Below are positions 46,090 to 59,042 of a stretch of DNA of 64,000 bases, in pieces. The notes below the pieces were generated by a model. The model worked only from the letters and a program-made list of their open reading frames with translations, was not told where the DNA came from and ran no database searches. The position numbers were made by a program, and so were the translations under genes. This stretch comes from Chionoecetes opilio (taxonomy: Eukaryota; Arthropoda; Malacostraca; Decapoda; Majidae), in NCBI GenBank assembly GCA_016584305.1, contig JACEEZ010020444.1:32501-96500 (forward strand), given 5' to 3'. Positions within the stretch are counted from its first letter, which is position 1; each line of letters opens with the position of its first letter.

Positions 46090-46702
46090 CAGAGCACAGT
46101 AATATAGCACCTGGAATATCAATTTCGCGCAAAATAACTCGAAATTCTTCCATCGCTGTAGTTTTCCCTTCGTAGGTCCACCCGCGGCGACCCCGACTTA
46201 TCCCCACAATGCACCGATGTAAACAAACCGTGACGTAGTTATGGGTAGGGTCCATAGCTCCGTTAGGCGGTGACTGCTGGCTCCAACTCTGCGCTGCACA
46301 CACATAACTTGGCCAAATAGGTCGGAAATGGGTGCTAAGCTCTCTGGAAAGGCACAGCTTTCTTGCTGCACCCATACAGGATGCAAGTATATGCCATATC
46401 GCACAAAAAATATATAAAAAACACCCTAAATTCTTCAAGTACTATATTTTTTTCTGAATCTATATGTATCAGCGCCGGCCTGGGAGGCTGCCTGAAGTGA
46501 CGTCAACGAGCCGTGGTTCGTCGTCTGCTGGTCAGCAGTACTGTTTTGAGAGTTCGGGGAATTTACAGATTTTGAATGCGGATCATTTAAAAACGGGTGA
46601 CTGGATGCAAAAAGTGACAACATATTGTTGATATACTCGATCATGGCTATATTTTGACTGCATTAAATCAGGAATTATGAAATGGTCTGGACGATTACTT
46701 TA
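46090..46702. other. Interval with unassigned minus-strand frames
   Basis: Frames at 46058-46438 (ending AMEEFRVILREIDIPGAILL) and 46435-46644 have no motif I recognise. The first runs into arm 2 of the inverted repeat. Could be degraded element protein or chance. Confidence 0.25.
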
Positions 46703-47415
46703 AGGCTGTATTACACGGGAATGATTTTGCTTAGTGAGCAAACTATCGAGAGTATTTTGCTCACGGAAACCTTATTTCTGTGATCAAACGCGAAGCTACT
46801 CATAAGCTATTTCTGCTCAATGAAATCTCTGCTCAGCATTTCTGCTTATTGAGAAAAGTGATGCTTGCTATAAAAAGAACCGATATCATTATTTGTTGTA
46901 AACGTAATTTGTTCCAAAACTCTCCAAATACTTAAATATATATTGCAAAAACAAGTAAATAAGGCATAATACGCATCACATAAATTTAGTATCATATTTT
47001 TTTACTTTGCATCATACTACCCCTGAAAAGAATGTTTACAAATATACTTTGATATATGAATATAAAGAACCAACAAATCAACTGGTAACAAAAACAGTGG
47101 AAGCCGAGGATAAAGCTTATTCCACGCCTGCTACTGGACGAGAATGGACTTATACGTGCATCACAAGCATTTTTCTGCATCAACAAGCCTGTTTAGTGGA
47201 CTTGGGAGATGGCGGGCATGTTGATTGTAATAGTTCGGACAAGTCCTACATTGTAGTAGAGTATAGTATCACCGCAAACCACTTAGTTATCGTTTTAGAC
47301 AAGATTGCTCATTGAAACCAGCATCAGCGTGTGATAATTTCCTTGAGCAGCTTAGCGAAAGTTTCTCAAGATAATTCTGCGCACTGAGCAAAATCGTTCC
47401 CGTGCAATACCGCCT
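46703..47415. mobile_element. Harbinger-type MITE (TSD TTA)
   Basis: Ends AGGCTGTATTACACGGGAA and the complement of AGGCGGTATTGCACGGGAA, continuing through GATTTTGCT(T/C)AGTG. The flanks are TTA (46700-46702 and 47416-47418), the usual 3-bp Harbinger target. 713 bp, no gene; the 102-codon frame at 47007 is unsupported. Confidence 0.82.
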
Positions 47416-48150
47416 TTAGGTTCAGACATTGAAAGTAAAATGCTTCTGAAAATTTTTGATATAATTCCAAATACTTTTGTTTCGGATGAAAACTAAGGTT
47501 TTATATTGATTGATACTTTAAAGGTGGACTTTGTATTGAAATAAAAAAGAAACATGCTAATACAAATGAGAGCCAATGAGATTTTTATTGCCCTTACATT
47601 GTACTGTTGATATTTGTTGTAATAGTTATACATGAGTCTGGTTATGATCCGGACGCGCCTTGGCATTGTGACGCTATAAATAAAGGTGTAATACCACAGT
47701 AGAGAAGGATATACGTATGTACTTGACGTCTCGAAGAAGACTCTTACGTATGTATATTCACTCTAAGATAGATTGTAGTAAATTAATACTGTTTGTCAAT
47801 GTATGTGCGGCCTCGCTGGTAGCTCACCCCGTTGGGTGAGTATTCTGCATAACAATAGCAACATTGAATGTCATGGGGTTATGAAATATTATTGAGAGTG
47901 ACTGTTAAAAGTTCCCGGGGCTTCCGCAATGCGACCCACATTTGCTTTTCAGTATTGATTATTTTGGCTTTGTAGAGAACACCAGACAGCGCTAAAATGA
48001 GAGACTGTAATCTTGCTTGATTTGATTCTTGCAGAATAGCTGGGTGCGGTAGCAGATTAATGCAAGCTCAAGTTGCATGTTGTGATGAAAAAAGGGCATG
48101 CAAAGAGTAAGTCATGAGGGATATAATAAAGGGTGTTAAGGTTGTGAATG
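47416..48150. other. No gene recognised
   Basis: AT-rich sequence with no element ends or coding signal that I can support. Confidence 0.4.
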
Positions 48151-48975
48151 AATGGCAACTGTGCGGGCCGCTGTAGCGGTCTGGGAGGTTTGGTTATCCA
48201 GTTTGTTGTGTTATGAGATGCCATGTAGCGCGCCAGAGGTACGATGTTTACTTTTCATTTCATCCCGCCGCGCAGAGAGGCAACAGCCTGCTCCCGGCTC
48301 CTGCCTCACCCCAGCCGACCCCACGGCCGGAGATTTCCGTGGCGGATTAATTCGCCGTAGGATACTCTGGGTGGATTTAACCACTCATCTTCATCATTTA
48401 TACATTTTTTCTCATCTTCACTGTCTTTCTTAAGTATATCTTTTGCGTCTTATTACCCAGTAATGTGAATATATATAAGCACACTCGATGAGAGACGAAT
48501 CTTCTTGTAAATCAAGGAAGCGTAGCTTTGCTTGTTACGGTTGCATGTATACAGGCGTGGTGTTCTGTCAGGAGGCCTTGCCTTGCCCCCCTTTTGTCAC
48601 CGGGCAGCGCGGTATCTCAACCATGTAACGGCAGCTGTTATTCTCCTCAGGAGGCCGCCTTGACACACCTCAGTCACGGGGAAGCGGGGACCAGCTGAGG
48701 CAGCGGCCTTTTCTCAAGGGCCTGTTGTTCTTCGTCAGGTGGCAGCCTGTCCCTCTACAATATCGGTGTAATGCATTCCCCCATGTTAGGACATATTTGT
48801 TCTCCGTCAGGAAGCAGCCTAGCTGCCATTCCTCAGTCAAGAGGCAGCTCGGCATATCTCACCATGTAGCGACCTCATTTTGTTCTCTTTATTTATACAT
48901 TTTTTTCTCACCCTTCAACGTCTTTTTACGTATACCTTTGGTCTTGTTACACAGTAATGTGAATTAATAATATAA
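48150..48975 (+). repeat. ~820-bp repeat, copy 1 of inverted pair (LTR-like)
   Basis: Matches the reverse complement of 52330-53130 over most of its length (CCAGAGGTACGATGTTTACT, CTGGGTGGATTTAACCACTC). Contains TATATAAGCACACTCGATGA, a TATA-like box with a downstream initiator-like region. A second, related block follows at 48890-49060 (AATATAAGCGCACCCGATGA). Between them are diverged GTCAGGAGGC-type tandem units. The promoter-like features would fit an LTR, but no internal region or TSD is evident. Confidence 0.65.
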
Positions 48976-49795
48976 GCGCACCCGATGAGATACTTAATTA
49001 CTGTACGAATCCTATAGTGTGTGAATAAAGTAAGCGTAGTTTTGCTGTTAAAATTTTTGGGCCTTCCTTGTTACCTAGTACATGTAGCTATAGATGGCAG
49101 GGCATGACAGGTTCTGGCTTTCCGTTTTTTTACCCTTCGGGAATGAAGTTTTTAATTTCAGTGATTTGCAATTGTTTATATATGCTTCCCCTTATCTTGG
49201 GAAAATCTTCGTTTGAAGGGTCTTTATCGGTATAGCTGGTATTTCATAGTACGCCTATATAAAGGCTTACTTAACTTGAGCTTATCTAGAATGGAAATTC
49301 ATTCACACACAAAATGCACCATGGTGAGCAGCTAGTTGGTGAAGTAAAAAAAATCTGCTACAGCTGACTCTTGTCATTTTAGTCTATACGGTACCGTCCT
49401 ATATCCCTATAGTGAACCTGGAACTGTTGAGTACAGTAAGTTTTATGCTTGAAATGTAATGTACACATCCTAAGGATGCAAAAAACTGGGGGATGCAATG
49501 CATTGTGACAATTGCAATTTTGACCTAATTAGATATCGTATTATTCCTTATTAACCGCCTAAGAGTTATGGGTTTCTAGACCTAAGTTTTAAAAGTTTTC
49601 AATGATGTAAAAATGAAAAGATGTACTGTGTATATTTTTATTTTGTCCATAAATTGTCTAATTAGCAATGATTAGGTATGTCACAATTACGAATAATTCC
49701 CCTATTTGACATAGCTTATGTCAAAATCAAAGCAAAACCAGTTTTTGAATTTAATATTCTAAAATCAACATATTTCTATATTAATAAAAGCGCAA
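48976..49795. other. No gene recognised
   Basis: Unique-looking AT-rich sequence. An AATAAA near 49023 belongs to the preceding LTR-like block. Confidence 0.4.
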
Positions 49796-49798
49796 GTG

Positions 49799-50330
49799 GG
49801 GTGTGTGTGTGTGTGTGTGTGTCTGTGTGTGTGTGTGTGGTGTGTGGTATAGGTTCCGCCCCCCGGTGCGGAACCCCCTCATATACCACATTTTTGGAAC
49901 CAGGTTGCCAGGGGAAGGGTTTTAAGCCCACTTATGAGATGATCCGATCACTTTTTTCTTCTTTTTTTTTTAGCATCCTATTAGCGATAATTGTGAAAAA
50001 AAGTGGGGTTGCGAGAATTGAGGAAGCCTTGATGTGGGGTGAGGGGTTTAAGGGGTGATTTGAATGGGTGGGGTGATGGGTAAGGGGGTGTGGGGTGATG
50101 GGTGAGTGAATGGTGGGGGGTGATGGGTGATGGGTGGGGGAAAATAGATGGGGGGATGGGAATGTGTGTTGGGGGATGGGAAATGGGTGAGTGATGGGTG
50201 GGGGGTGATGGGTAAATGGGTGAGTGAATGGGGGGGGGTGATGGGGTAATGGTGTGAGTGAATGGGTTGGGAGTGATGTGAATGGGTTGGCGTTAATACA
50301 TACATTTCTACACCCATGATTTCAGGAAAG
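49799..50330 (-). repeat. Inverted copy of the microsatellite-bearing unit
   Basis: (GT)n at 49799-49845, then GGTTCCGCCCCCCGGTGCGG and GATGATCCGATCACTTTTTT, TTGCGAGAATTGAGGAAGCC, then GGGTGATGGGTGA minisatellite to 50290. Same family as 1-1275, on the other strand. Confidence 0.85.
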
Positions 50331-50477
50331 TTAAAGGGGCTATCTGGAGAGTCTGTGTTTGGTGGGCCGAAGGCCCACCATGTTTTTTAAATCAACAATT
50401 AGCACTGTGCACATGGAGTTGTCGTGGAAATGGTCTGACTGGAGTCAATAATGAAAAATCGTCTGGTCAACTACAAG

Positions 50478-50592
50478 TAGTGTTAGTGTGTTGGGTAGTG
50501 TTAGTGTATTGGAGTAGTGTTAGTGTATTGGAGTAGTGTTAGTGTATTGGAGTAGTGTTAGTGTATTGGAGTAGTGTTAGTGTGTTGGAGTA
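50478..50592. repeat. 19-bp minisatellite, six copies
   Basis: Unit TAGTGTTAGTGTATTGGAG, nearly perfect. Confidence 0.9.
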
Positions 50593-50599
50593 GTTTATC

Positions 50600-51180
50600 A
50601 AGATCAAGAACTGGAACTGTCGACGAAAATAGGCAGATGAAATAAAATGAAATGAAAATATGAGTGTTAATATGATTTGACTAATGCTTCATGTTCGCTT
50701 ATAATGTCAGAAATTTCTGTGATAAATATGCTGTTATGTATATGCAGGTTGTTTTCTCCTCTAACTCATAGAGCTATCTACACATTTATATAGCTAAACC
50801 TGCCACTTATAGAGATAATCTAAGGCAATATTTTTGCAGCAACAGGACATTCTGAAACAGAAGAACTCCCCATTCTTTATATTTTTGATTTGTCAAACAT
50901 TATTTTTTTTTCACTTAACTAAATTCAATTTACCTAAACTAAATCAATTGCTAAGATTACCTAGCTTTTCTAACTAATGAAAAACTGTATTGTTTAGTAG
51001 CTGTCTATCAAACTATCAATTTGTATTATCACATATCATTGCTGCCACATATTACACATCTGGAGCTGAAATACCTCCTCCGCCACCTTCGCCCGGGCCC
51101 TGTATATGTATCCTAACTAGTAAAAATATAACCAATAAAATTCCATTCTTACCTAATAACCTAACTACCTAACTGGTGGG
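50600..51180. other. No gene recognised
   Basis: AT-rich. No element termini seen. Confidence 0.4.
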
Positions 51181-51264
51181 TGAAAAAGGTTATTTAAGAT
51201 TAAGGGTATAAAGTTTTTTCTGTATAATGAAAAGGTATACTAATTGAAATCACAGCAAAGAAAT

Positions 51265-51600
51265 GGTATATATGCATTTTTAACCAATACTCCTATTGAC
51301 GAATACTCTTCTGAAATAACTGGCGGGGGTTCCACCATCCAGACCTAAACTAACCTAGCTTTTAACCTGGGCATTGATTACATAACCTTAGCTCACTGAG
51401 GCCGGGGGTTTGCTCACCACCAGATCCCCTTGTTTTTTTTTTTTTTATTCGGCCGGCGGGAAATGTGCAGTTTCAACCAATACTCTCCTGGCATAACTGG
51501 GGAGCTGCTCTCCCGAGAACTCCCCATTAGTTTAAATAACCTAACCTGGGCATTGATTACGCAACCTTAACTCACTAGGGGGGTTTCACCCCCCCAGACC
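51265..51600. repeat. Two diverged tandem copies of a ~200-bp unit
   Basis: Copies begin near 51277 and 51474 with AACCAATACTC. Each contains AACCTGGGCATTGATTAC and ends in a C-rich CACC(A/C)CCCAGA segment. Confidence 0.7.
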
Positions 51601-51639
51601 ACCTTGTGTTATTTTTTGTATGGGTTTAAATACTCCTTA

Positions 51640-52260
51640 GCGATGAGAACGAAACGTTCAGGATACTTAACGGTAAAATTCTAGTGTTTGCCCATACTCT
51701 CCCACTTCCCCAAACAAGTTTGGGGACCTTTTGGGAATGCGGGGTTTTCAGGTGGGGAACAAATTATGCGTCGGAAACACGTAATTTAAGAGTTGTGTAG
51801 GGAGGGGGGTAAAATTCCCTAGACTAGAGTAATTTCCTTAAATCTAGAGAAATTTTCCTAACCAAATTAACCTAACCCAGCGGGGGTCTTGACCCACCGA
51901 TAAGCTAACCTAACCAAATCTAACCTAAGCTAACCTAACTAAATCTAACCTAAGCTAACCTAACCTAACCAAATTTAACCTATCCTAACCAAATCTAACC
52001 TAACCCCAACCAAAACGGGGTGAACCCGACGATCCTCACATAATGATGACCGAAGTGTCGAGAACCCCCCTCAAACCCCCCGCTATAGGAGGCTAGGTTA
52101 GTTTTGTTTAGGTTAGGTTAGATTTGGTTAGATTAGGGTAGGTTAATTTGGGGAGGTTAGGTTAGATTGGTTAGGTTAGTTTGATTTGGTTAGGTTTTGT
52201 TTGTTAGGTTAGATTTAGTTAGGTAGCTTAGGATTAGGATCAGTTTTACAATCATTGAGA
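51640..52260 (-). repeat. Inverted copy of the TTAGG-containing repeat
   Basis: 51665-51800 is the reverse complement of 45476-45600, and it joins directly to AACCTAACC / GGTTAGGTT stretches. It therefore shows the element without the LINE-A insertion. The strand of the TTAGG core switches at about 52080. Confidence 0.75.
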
Positions 52261-52329
52261 ACTTAACACTTAGGTCTAGGACACCCATAGGAACTTATAG
52301 GCGGTTTTAATAAGGAAGATAATCGGGCG

Positions 52330-53130
52330 AAGACGAAGATATTAATTCACATTACTGTGTAACAAGACGCAAAAGGTATACGTAAAAAGACAGTGAAGGT
52401 GAGAAATAATGTATAAATAAAGAGAACAAAATGAAGTCGCTACATGGGAGATATGCCGAGCTGCCTCTTGACTGAGGAATGGCAGCTAGGCTTTCTTCCT
52501 GACGGAGAACAAAATCATGTCGCTTACATGGTGAGATGCATTACACCGATATTGTGGAGGGACAGGCTGCCACTGACGAAGAACAACAGGCAGTTGAGAG
52601 AGGCCGCTGCCTCAGCTGGGGCTCGCTTCCCGTGACTGAGGTGTGTCAGGCGGCCCCCTGCGGGAGAAATAACATGCTGCCGTTACATGTTGAGATACCC
52701 CCCGCTGCCGGTGATAGAGGGGTGCAAGGCAAGGCCTCCTGACAAGAACGCCACGCCCTGTATACATGCAACCGTAACAAGCAAAGCTACCCCTTCCTTG
52801 ATTTACAAGAAGATTCGTCTCTCTTTTGAGTGTGCTTATATATATTCACATTACTGGGTAAAAAAGACGCAAAAGATATACTTAAGAAAGACAGTGAAGA
52901 TGAAAAAAATGTATAAATGATGAAGATGAGTGGTTAAATCCACCCAGAGTATCCTACGGCGAATTAATCCGCCACGGAAATCTCCGGCCGTGGGGTCGGC
53001 GGGGTGAGGCAGGAGCCGGGAGCAAACTGTTGCCCCCTCCGCCGCGGCGGGATGAAATGAAAAGTAAACATCGTACCTCTGGCGCGCTACATGGCATTCC
53101 ATAACACAACAAACTGGATAACCAAACCTC
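52330..53130 (-). repeat. ~800-bp repeat, copy 2 of inverted pair (LTR-like)
   Basis: Reverse complement of 48150-48975, with the same TATA-like block and GTCAGG-type internal units, separated from its partner by about 3.4 kb. Confidence 0.65.
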
Positions 53131-53344
53131 CCAGGGGCGGCATTTTGGAAGGGGCTCTAAACTACACCCTCCTAGCGTCCTAAGACCGACTTAGTTATAC
53201 CAGGACAAGAAGATTACTAAGAAAGCATTTTCGGGCGTCATCTTAGCCTCGTGTAAGGGGACAGAAGGCCAACCCTTCTTAGTGCCACCTAACCAATCAG
53301 CGCGCGCGACACAAGTCTGTATTTGGCGGGAAATACGTATACCA

Positions 53345-54018
<674 letters not shown>

Positions 54019-54119
54019 CTATTTTTTCTTCTATTATTTCTTCTCCCTCCTCTTCCTTCCCCCTTTTCATCCTCCACACACACATATCATAGCCAGTATG
54101 TGATATTATCATGAATAAC

Positions 54120-54840
54120 GACACTTTTTTTCTGGTGTGTTTTGATATGTTTAGAATTAATCTGCTAACCGTTTCTGTCGCAAATCATATCTATTCCGCC
54201 CAGCCCACCCCTATATATATAGTATATATATAGCCCACACCTATATATATTGTTACGAGCGAGACAGTGAGTTGTCTAGAGGAATGAGTAGCGAGACTGA
54301 AACGCCCGAAACCATAACAAAAAGGTGATGGAAAGAAGTAGATAATAATAACAATTTAATAATATCGAATAAATCACCTTGTAGCAAGGAGTAAGATGAT
54401 CTTGCTTTTGAAGCACACACAGAGATGACTAAAGAAAATGCTTATATAACTAGATGACCAATATGTACATAACACAAGATAATTAGCCCTAGAGAAAAAC
54501 ACAAAAAGAATACTAAGATGAATTTCACCACCAGGTAGTAAAGCTAATAATAATAATGTGAGTTGACTTTAGTAGAGTCACGGTGCTAATGTTGACTGGG
54601 TCTTACTTAAGCCAAGAATGGGTTACTCATGTTTTCCTCGGAGAGTTAACGCTTTTTCAAGCTATAACAAAGNCCTTGAGATAGGGACACGACAGTGTCA
54701 TTTGGGTTATTGTATATGTATGCATAAATAAAAAAAATAAAAAAGAGGGAGAGAGAGCGGGGAGAAGAGGGGAGAGAGAGAGAGAGAGAGAGAGAGAGGT
54801 GTTTGTTTATGTTTATATCAACGTATTACGCTCAAAAGTG
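54120..54840. other. Interval with one undetermined base, no gene
   Basis: A start-like TGTTACGAGCGAGACAGTG at 54250 resembles a Gypsy LTR end, but no partner was found. Position 54673 is N. (GA)n near 54750-54800. Confidence 0.35.
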
Positions 54841-55129
54841 CGGCAGACCCAGCACAAGAAAATGGAAGAAACTACAATTGTTTCGTGGACACGCAGGACA
54901 CGCCGACAGACGGACAGGGAGGCCGGACATCAAACCCACCAAAATGGGGGCTTAGTGACTTAAGCAGACAATAGTGAGACACAGCAGAGGAAAGGGCAAC
55001 AAGGGCCGAACATACAAAACCCGTGCCCCCGTGCCTCGCAGGGCAGCAACAGTCTCATGAAGGAAAATAACAATTGGGTAATGGCAACCTACATACCTCC
55101 CGAGGCAAGGAAAATGCGGGCATACAAAA

Positions 55130-55500
55130 AGCATACAAAAGAGGAAGGAGGAAGAGAGGGACGAGCAGGAGAAGAAGCAGCAAGAGGGGGACGAGCAGGA
55201 GAGGGAGGAGCAGGAGATGGAAGAGCAGGAGAGGGACTAGCAGGAGAGGGACGAGCAGTAGAGGGACGAGCAGGAGAAGGAGGAGCAAGAGAGGGACGAG
55301 CAGGAGAGGAACGAGCAGGAGAGGAGACGAGCAGGAGAGGGAGGAGCAGGAGAGGGAGGAGCAGTAGAGGGACGAGTAGGAGAGGGAGGAGCAGGAGAGG
55401 GGACGAGCAAGGGGAAGGAGGATCAGGAGAGGGAACGAGCAGGAGAAGGAGAAGCAGGAGAGGGACGAGCAGAAGAAGGATGAGCAGGAGAGGGACGAGC
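55130..55500. repeat. GAGCAGGAGAGGGAC minisatellite
   Basis: About 25 imperfect 15-bp units. Arg/Gly/Ser-rich + frames and Leu/Val/Pro-rich - frames are its translations. Confidence 0.9.
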
Positions 55501-56201
55501 AAATTGTGGGCAGTCACCGAGGTCACAGGAATCCAAGACAAAACAGGAAGCGGCACCCGGCTAGCGAAGTCTGCCGGCAGGTTTCCTGGAAGCAGACGGG
55601 GACAACGACGTAGAGGCGCGCGAGGTGATGGCCTCTTTAGCAGTAGATCACTGTATCCCTCAACGCGAGAGGCGAGAGCATCAAGTGACCCTAGTAAGCC
55701 AGTGACAGTAGCGTTGACGGCCTGTTGAGACTCAACAAGAGTAGCAAGAATGCGCTCGGTGGTGGCGGAGAAATTGACGAGACCGTCGAGGCGTGCCTCA
55801 AGCTTATCGAAACGTGCTGCAAAACGCTGGGGCACCGAGACGTCAGAGAGGCGACGGCCTCACGAAGGGCAATGACTTCTGCAGAATCAGTATGGGGAGA
55901 TATGCGGCGGCGCCCGGTCGCTGCCGTGGTGGTGGTGGAAGCACGAGGCGATTGCGGTGGGCAGGGAGGGAGGGGGCGGGGGCGCGAGCGTTTGGCACAG
56001 CCATGCCAGACGCTGACTCCGGATTCATGATAACGGGGGCACGCCCATTCGAGGTGTCATTTGCGGATGATGGAAGTGGGTCCGAGGTAGAAGTGGTAGC
56101 AGTAGGGGTGGGCAGAGAAGGGGTGCGATATGGGCAAGTTTGGGAGGCGTGGTTAGCAGCGCACCACCCGCACCGGTCCGAAGCGGCAGAACAATACCGT
56201 G

Positions 56202-56256
<55 letters not shown>

Positions 56257-57550
56257 TCACAAGGGAAAACTGGCCAAGGACACAACAAAAATGGGTAACA
56301 CATAGGCCGCTTAGTTTCCAGTCCCTATTAAGAAGACAGTAAAAGAATAAAATAAAAAAGAGGGGTGCCCCCAATTTAGTTCGGGAGGTGTCTTGTTACT
56401 CTTCTTTTGAAAAGATGTAAGGAAAGTCATAGAATCATAGGAAAGTGGAAAAATAGAAACAGGAAGAGAGTTCCAGAGTTTACCAGTGAAGGGATGAAAG
56501 AGTAAAGATATTGATTAACTCTTGTTTTAGGAAGATGGACAGATAGGGATGAGTAGAAAAAGTCTTGTGCAGCGAGGCCACGGGAGGGGGGGGAGGCATG
56601 CATTTTAGCAAGTTCAGAAGAGCAGTGAGCATGAAAATAACGGTAGAAGAGAGCAAGAGAATGGCCGAAATGGCCAAATGGAGAAATGAGAAATATATGG
56701 CCGATACCCCAGCATTTGAAGCACCAAGGCTATTCGTCTTCCATCCTTCGTAGCTCGAAGGATGGGAGGCAAGGGAGGAACCTGAAGTTGAAATATGGTG
56801 GAGGTGGGTCTGGGGAGGCTTCATGTGACAACGAGCCGATTGATGGGTGTCCCATTTTCTTTGAAGCGACGAACAGTGTAGACGCCAGGAAGCTCCCTGG
56901 CCAAGGAAGGGTCAACGCCGACGGGGTAGCGGGTGATGAGGTATGTATGGAGCTTTCTGGGCCTCTCGACCGAGTCCTGAACATCCAGGAACAAGGACAA
57001 GAAGTCACCAGTCGTGACCGGCCTATGATGTCTGTACGTTGGCGGCAATATAGACGAAACGGGAGGAAACAGTAGACATATTAACATCAGCCAACTAACG
57101 ATCGAGGCGAAACGTCTTGGTGACGCCAGAAAGCCACCGAAGCTTCATATATATAGTCGGGTTCTCTCAGAAGAGGAGCTTGACATATTCAGTCCTTGGA
57201 GCAAAAAGCTGGAGGGACATGTGCAGGCTGGGAATGAGTCCTCGGAGGATGAAGGCGAGGGCGGGAGTAGTCAGGAACTGTGGGGTGGAAAGAAGTCGCG
57301 TTGTGCCTGGATGTTTTTGCAGCGGGAGACGAAGGTTCACCGTAAGTGTCCGAAACATGGTCAATGGGCCGCTTGGTGGAGGTGGGGCTTGGGTGACAGG
57401 GTAGGGAGTTGTCGCGGCTGCAGCGGAGGTGGATCCCTGGTGTGTGTGGAGGGCCGGTGGGGGCCAGTTATCCTCAGACATGGCGTCATCATCGGTGAGT
57501 GCCAGATCAACCTCAACATCAGCTAGGGCACCAGGACCGGAGTAGGCCAT
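55500..57550 (-). pseudogene. LINE ORF1 with two zinc knuckles (LINE-D), split by a retro-insertion
   Basis: On minus from 57550: MAYSGPGALADVEVDLALTD, a central part (ITRYPVGVDPSLARELPGVY, then RRFKENGTPINRLVVT), and the first half of knuckle 1 (CFKCWGIGHI). Interrupted at 56204-56695. It resumes with SRYC, completing C-x2-C-x4-H-x4-C, and knuckle 2 (CGWCAANHASQTC). A coiled-coil C-terminal part follows (MPQRFAARFDKLEARLDGLV), then ESQQAVNATVTGLLGSLDAL. Several frameshifts. The minisatellite at 55130-55500 follows, then degenerate sequence to about 54840. Confidence 0.65.
56204..56695 (-). mobile_element. 5'-truncated retrocopy with 50-bp poly(A)
   Basis: On minus it ends in 50 A residues (56253-56204 as T on +). 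Just upstream the frame LTSFQKKSNKTPPELNWG resembles the conserved C-terminal tail of a LINE ORF2. It interrupts the first zinc knuckle of the LINE-D ORF1. TSD not resolved. Confidence 0.7.
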
Positions 57551-57898
57551 AACGCCTCAAACAATATGGGTGTGCTCAGGGCGTTCGCAACCAGCACCAG
57601 GGGGGCAGAGTGACGTGTCATGACGATGCCAAAAACGTCACACTCCTCGTACTGCGCATGCCCCAGACTCGGGAACCTTAAACAGTGGGGTTTGGCCAGG
57701 TGGGTGGAATTTCATTGGCAAAATTGCAACAAAGCCCAAAATCCACAACACCCCGATGGCACTAAACTGACGACTGGGTCATACTATCGATCTCTGTCAA
57801 GGCTGAACGGTGGCAGCTCGCCAGATCCCTCAAAACTTCCCAGAAACGGAGAGCTCAATCGCGGGCCTGTTGACTTCCAAAGCCAGCAATGGCAGATT
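57551..57898. other. Probable LINE-D 5' leader
   Basis: GC-rich sequence upstream (on minus) of the ORF1 start at 57550. No gene seen. Confidence 0.35.
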
Positions 57899-57899
57899 C

Positions 57900-57990
<91 letters not shown>

Positions 57991-58038
57991 AAGAAATGAT
58001 GAATATATATATGATATATATATAATATATATATTATA

Positions 58039-58077
<39 letters not shown>

Positions 58078-58256
58078 TATATATATATAAATTAATATAT
58101 ATAAATATATATAAATATATAAATATATAATAGATATATATATATAAATATATATAAATAATATAAAATATAAATATTTATATATATATATATATATATA
58201 AATATATAAATATATAAATATATAAATATATAGATATATATAAATATAAGATATAG

Positions 58257-58323
<67 letters not shown>

Positions 58324-58365
58324 ATATATAATATATATATAATATATTATATAATATATTAGGGT
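57899..58365. repeat. (GA)n then (TA)n arrays
   Basis: GA repeats 57899-57993, TA repeats with AATA interruptions 58000-58365, ending at the left flank of the next transposon. Confidence 0.95.
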
Positions 58366-59042
58366 GATCAAACTTTATATATGAAAAAAACACTTTTCTT
58401 TTTTTGAGTTGTCTATGTTTCAGTTTTGTTCCATTATAGCTAAGAACCACTCCGATGAAATATTTAAAAAATTGAAGTAGATTTAGAGGTCCCTCCAAGC
58501 CCATGTAAATTTAATAGGGTCATCGGCCAGAATTAGCCTCAAAATGGCCATAATTTGTTCAATTCTGCACTGGTTACGTAATATATAAACATTAAAAGTC
58601 AAAGATAATCGTTCAAAATGATTAAATATAATTACTTTCAACATTTTTAGACATATACAAATATATTACAATAATTAAACATGGCTTTCTTGCCAAGTTA
58701 TTATAAATTATTCAGACGGGAAAAATTCAAATGCTTCTGTTTAGGATTACTTGTACTAAATATACACTCCTAAATTAATTTTCAATATTAATGAAGTGTA
58801 ATATGTCAAAATGTTTGAGATAAAGCAAAAAACTATTATATATTAGAACATAGCTTTCATGTGATCTGTTCTATTCATTATGTCTAATGGGAATAAAATG
58901 ATAAGATTTTAAGGATTACACACACGGGAAAATTACACTATACATTAATGAATATGTTTGTCACTGAATTGTCACAAATATTGTCCCTTCATACTGTCTA
59001 TATCTAATAAAATTCCGATGTTAAATTCACAAATGAATAAAT

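Noticed and set aside
46058..46438. Host gene exon on minus (AMEEFRVILREIDIPG)
   Set aside because: Runs into an inverted repeat arm, with no splice evidence or recognised domain.
46683..46703. The shared 20-nt string with 41550-41572 as a MITE terminus
   Set aside because: The match stops at the TTA target, so it is probably an older repeat that the MITE inserted into. Too short to define.
54250..54700. Gypsy LTR starting TGTTACGAGCG
   Set aside because: No partner LTR, TSD or internal region within the window.
55057..55835. Arg-rich + frame and Leu-rich - frame as proteins
   Set aside because: The low-complexity halves are a 15-bp minisatellite. Only the coiled-coil start on minus was kept, as LINE-D ORF1.
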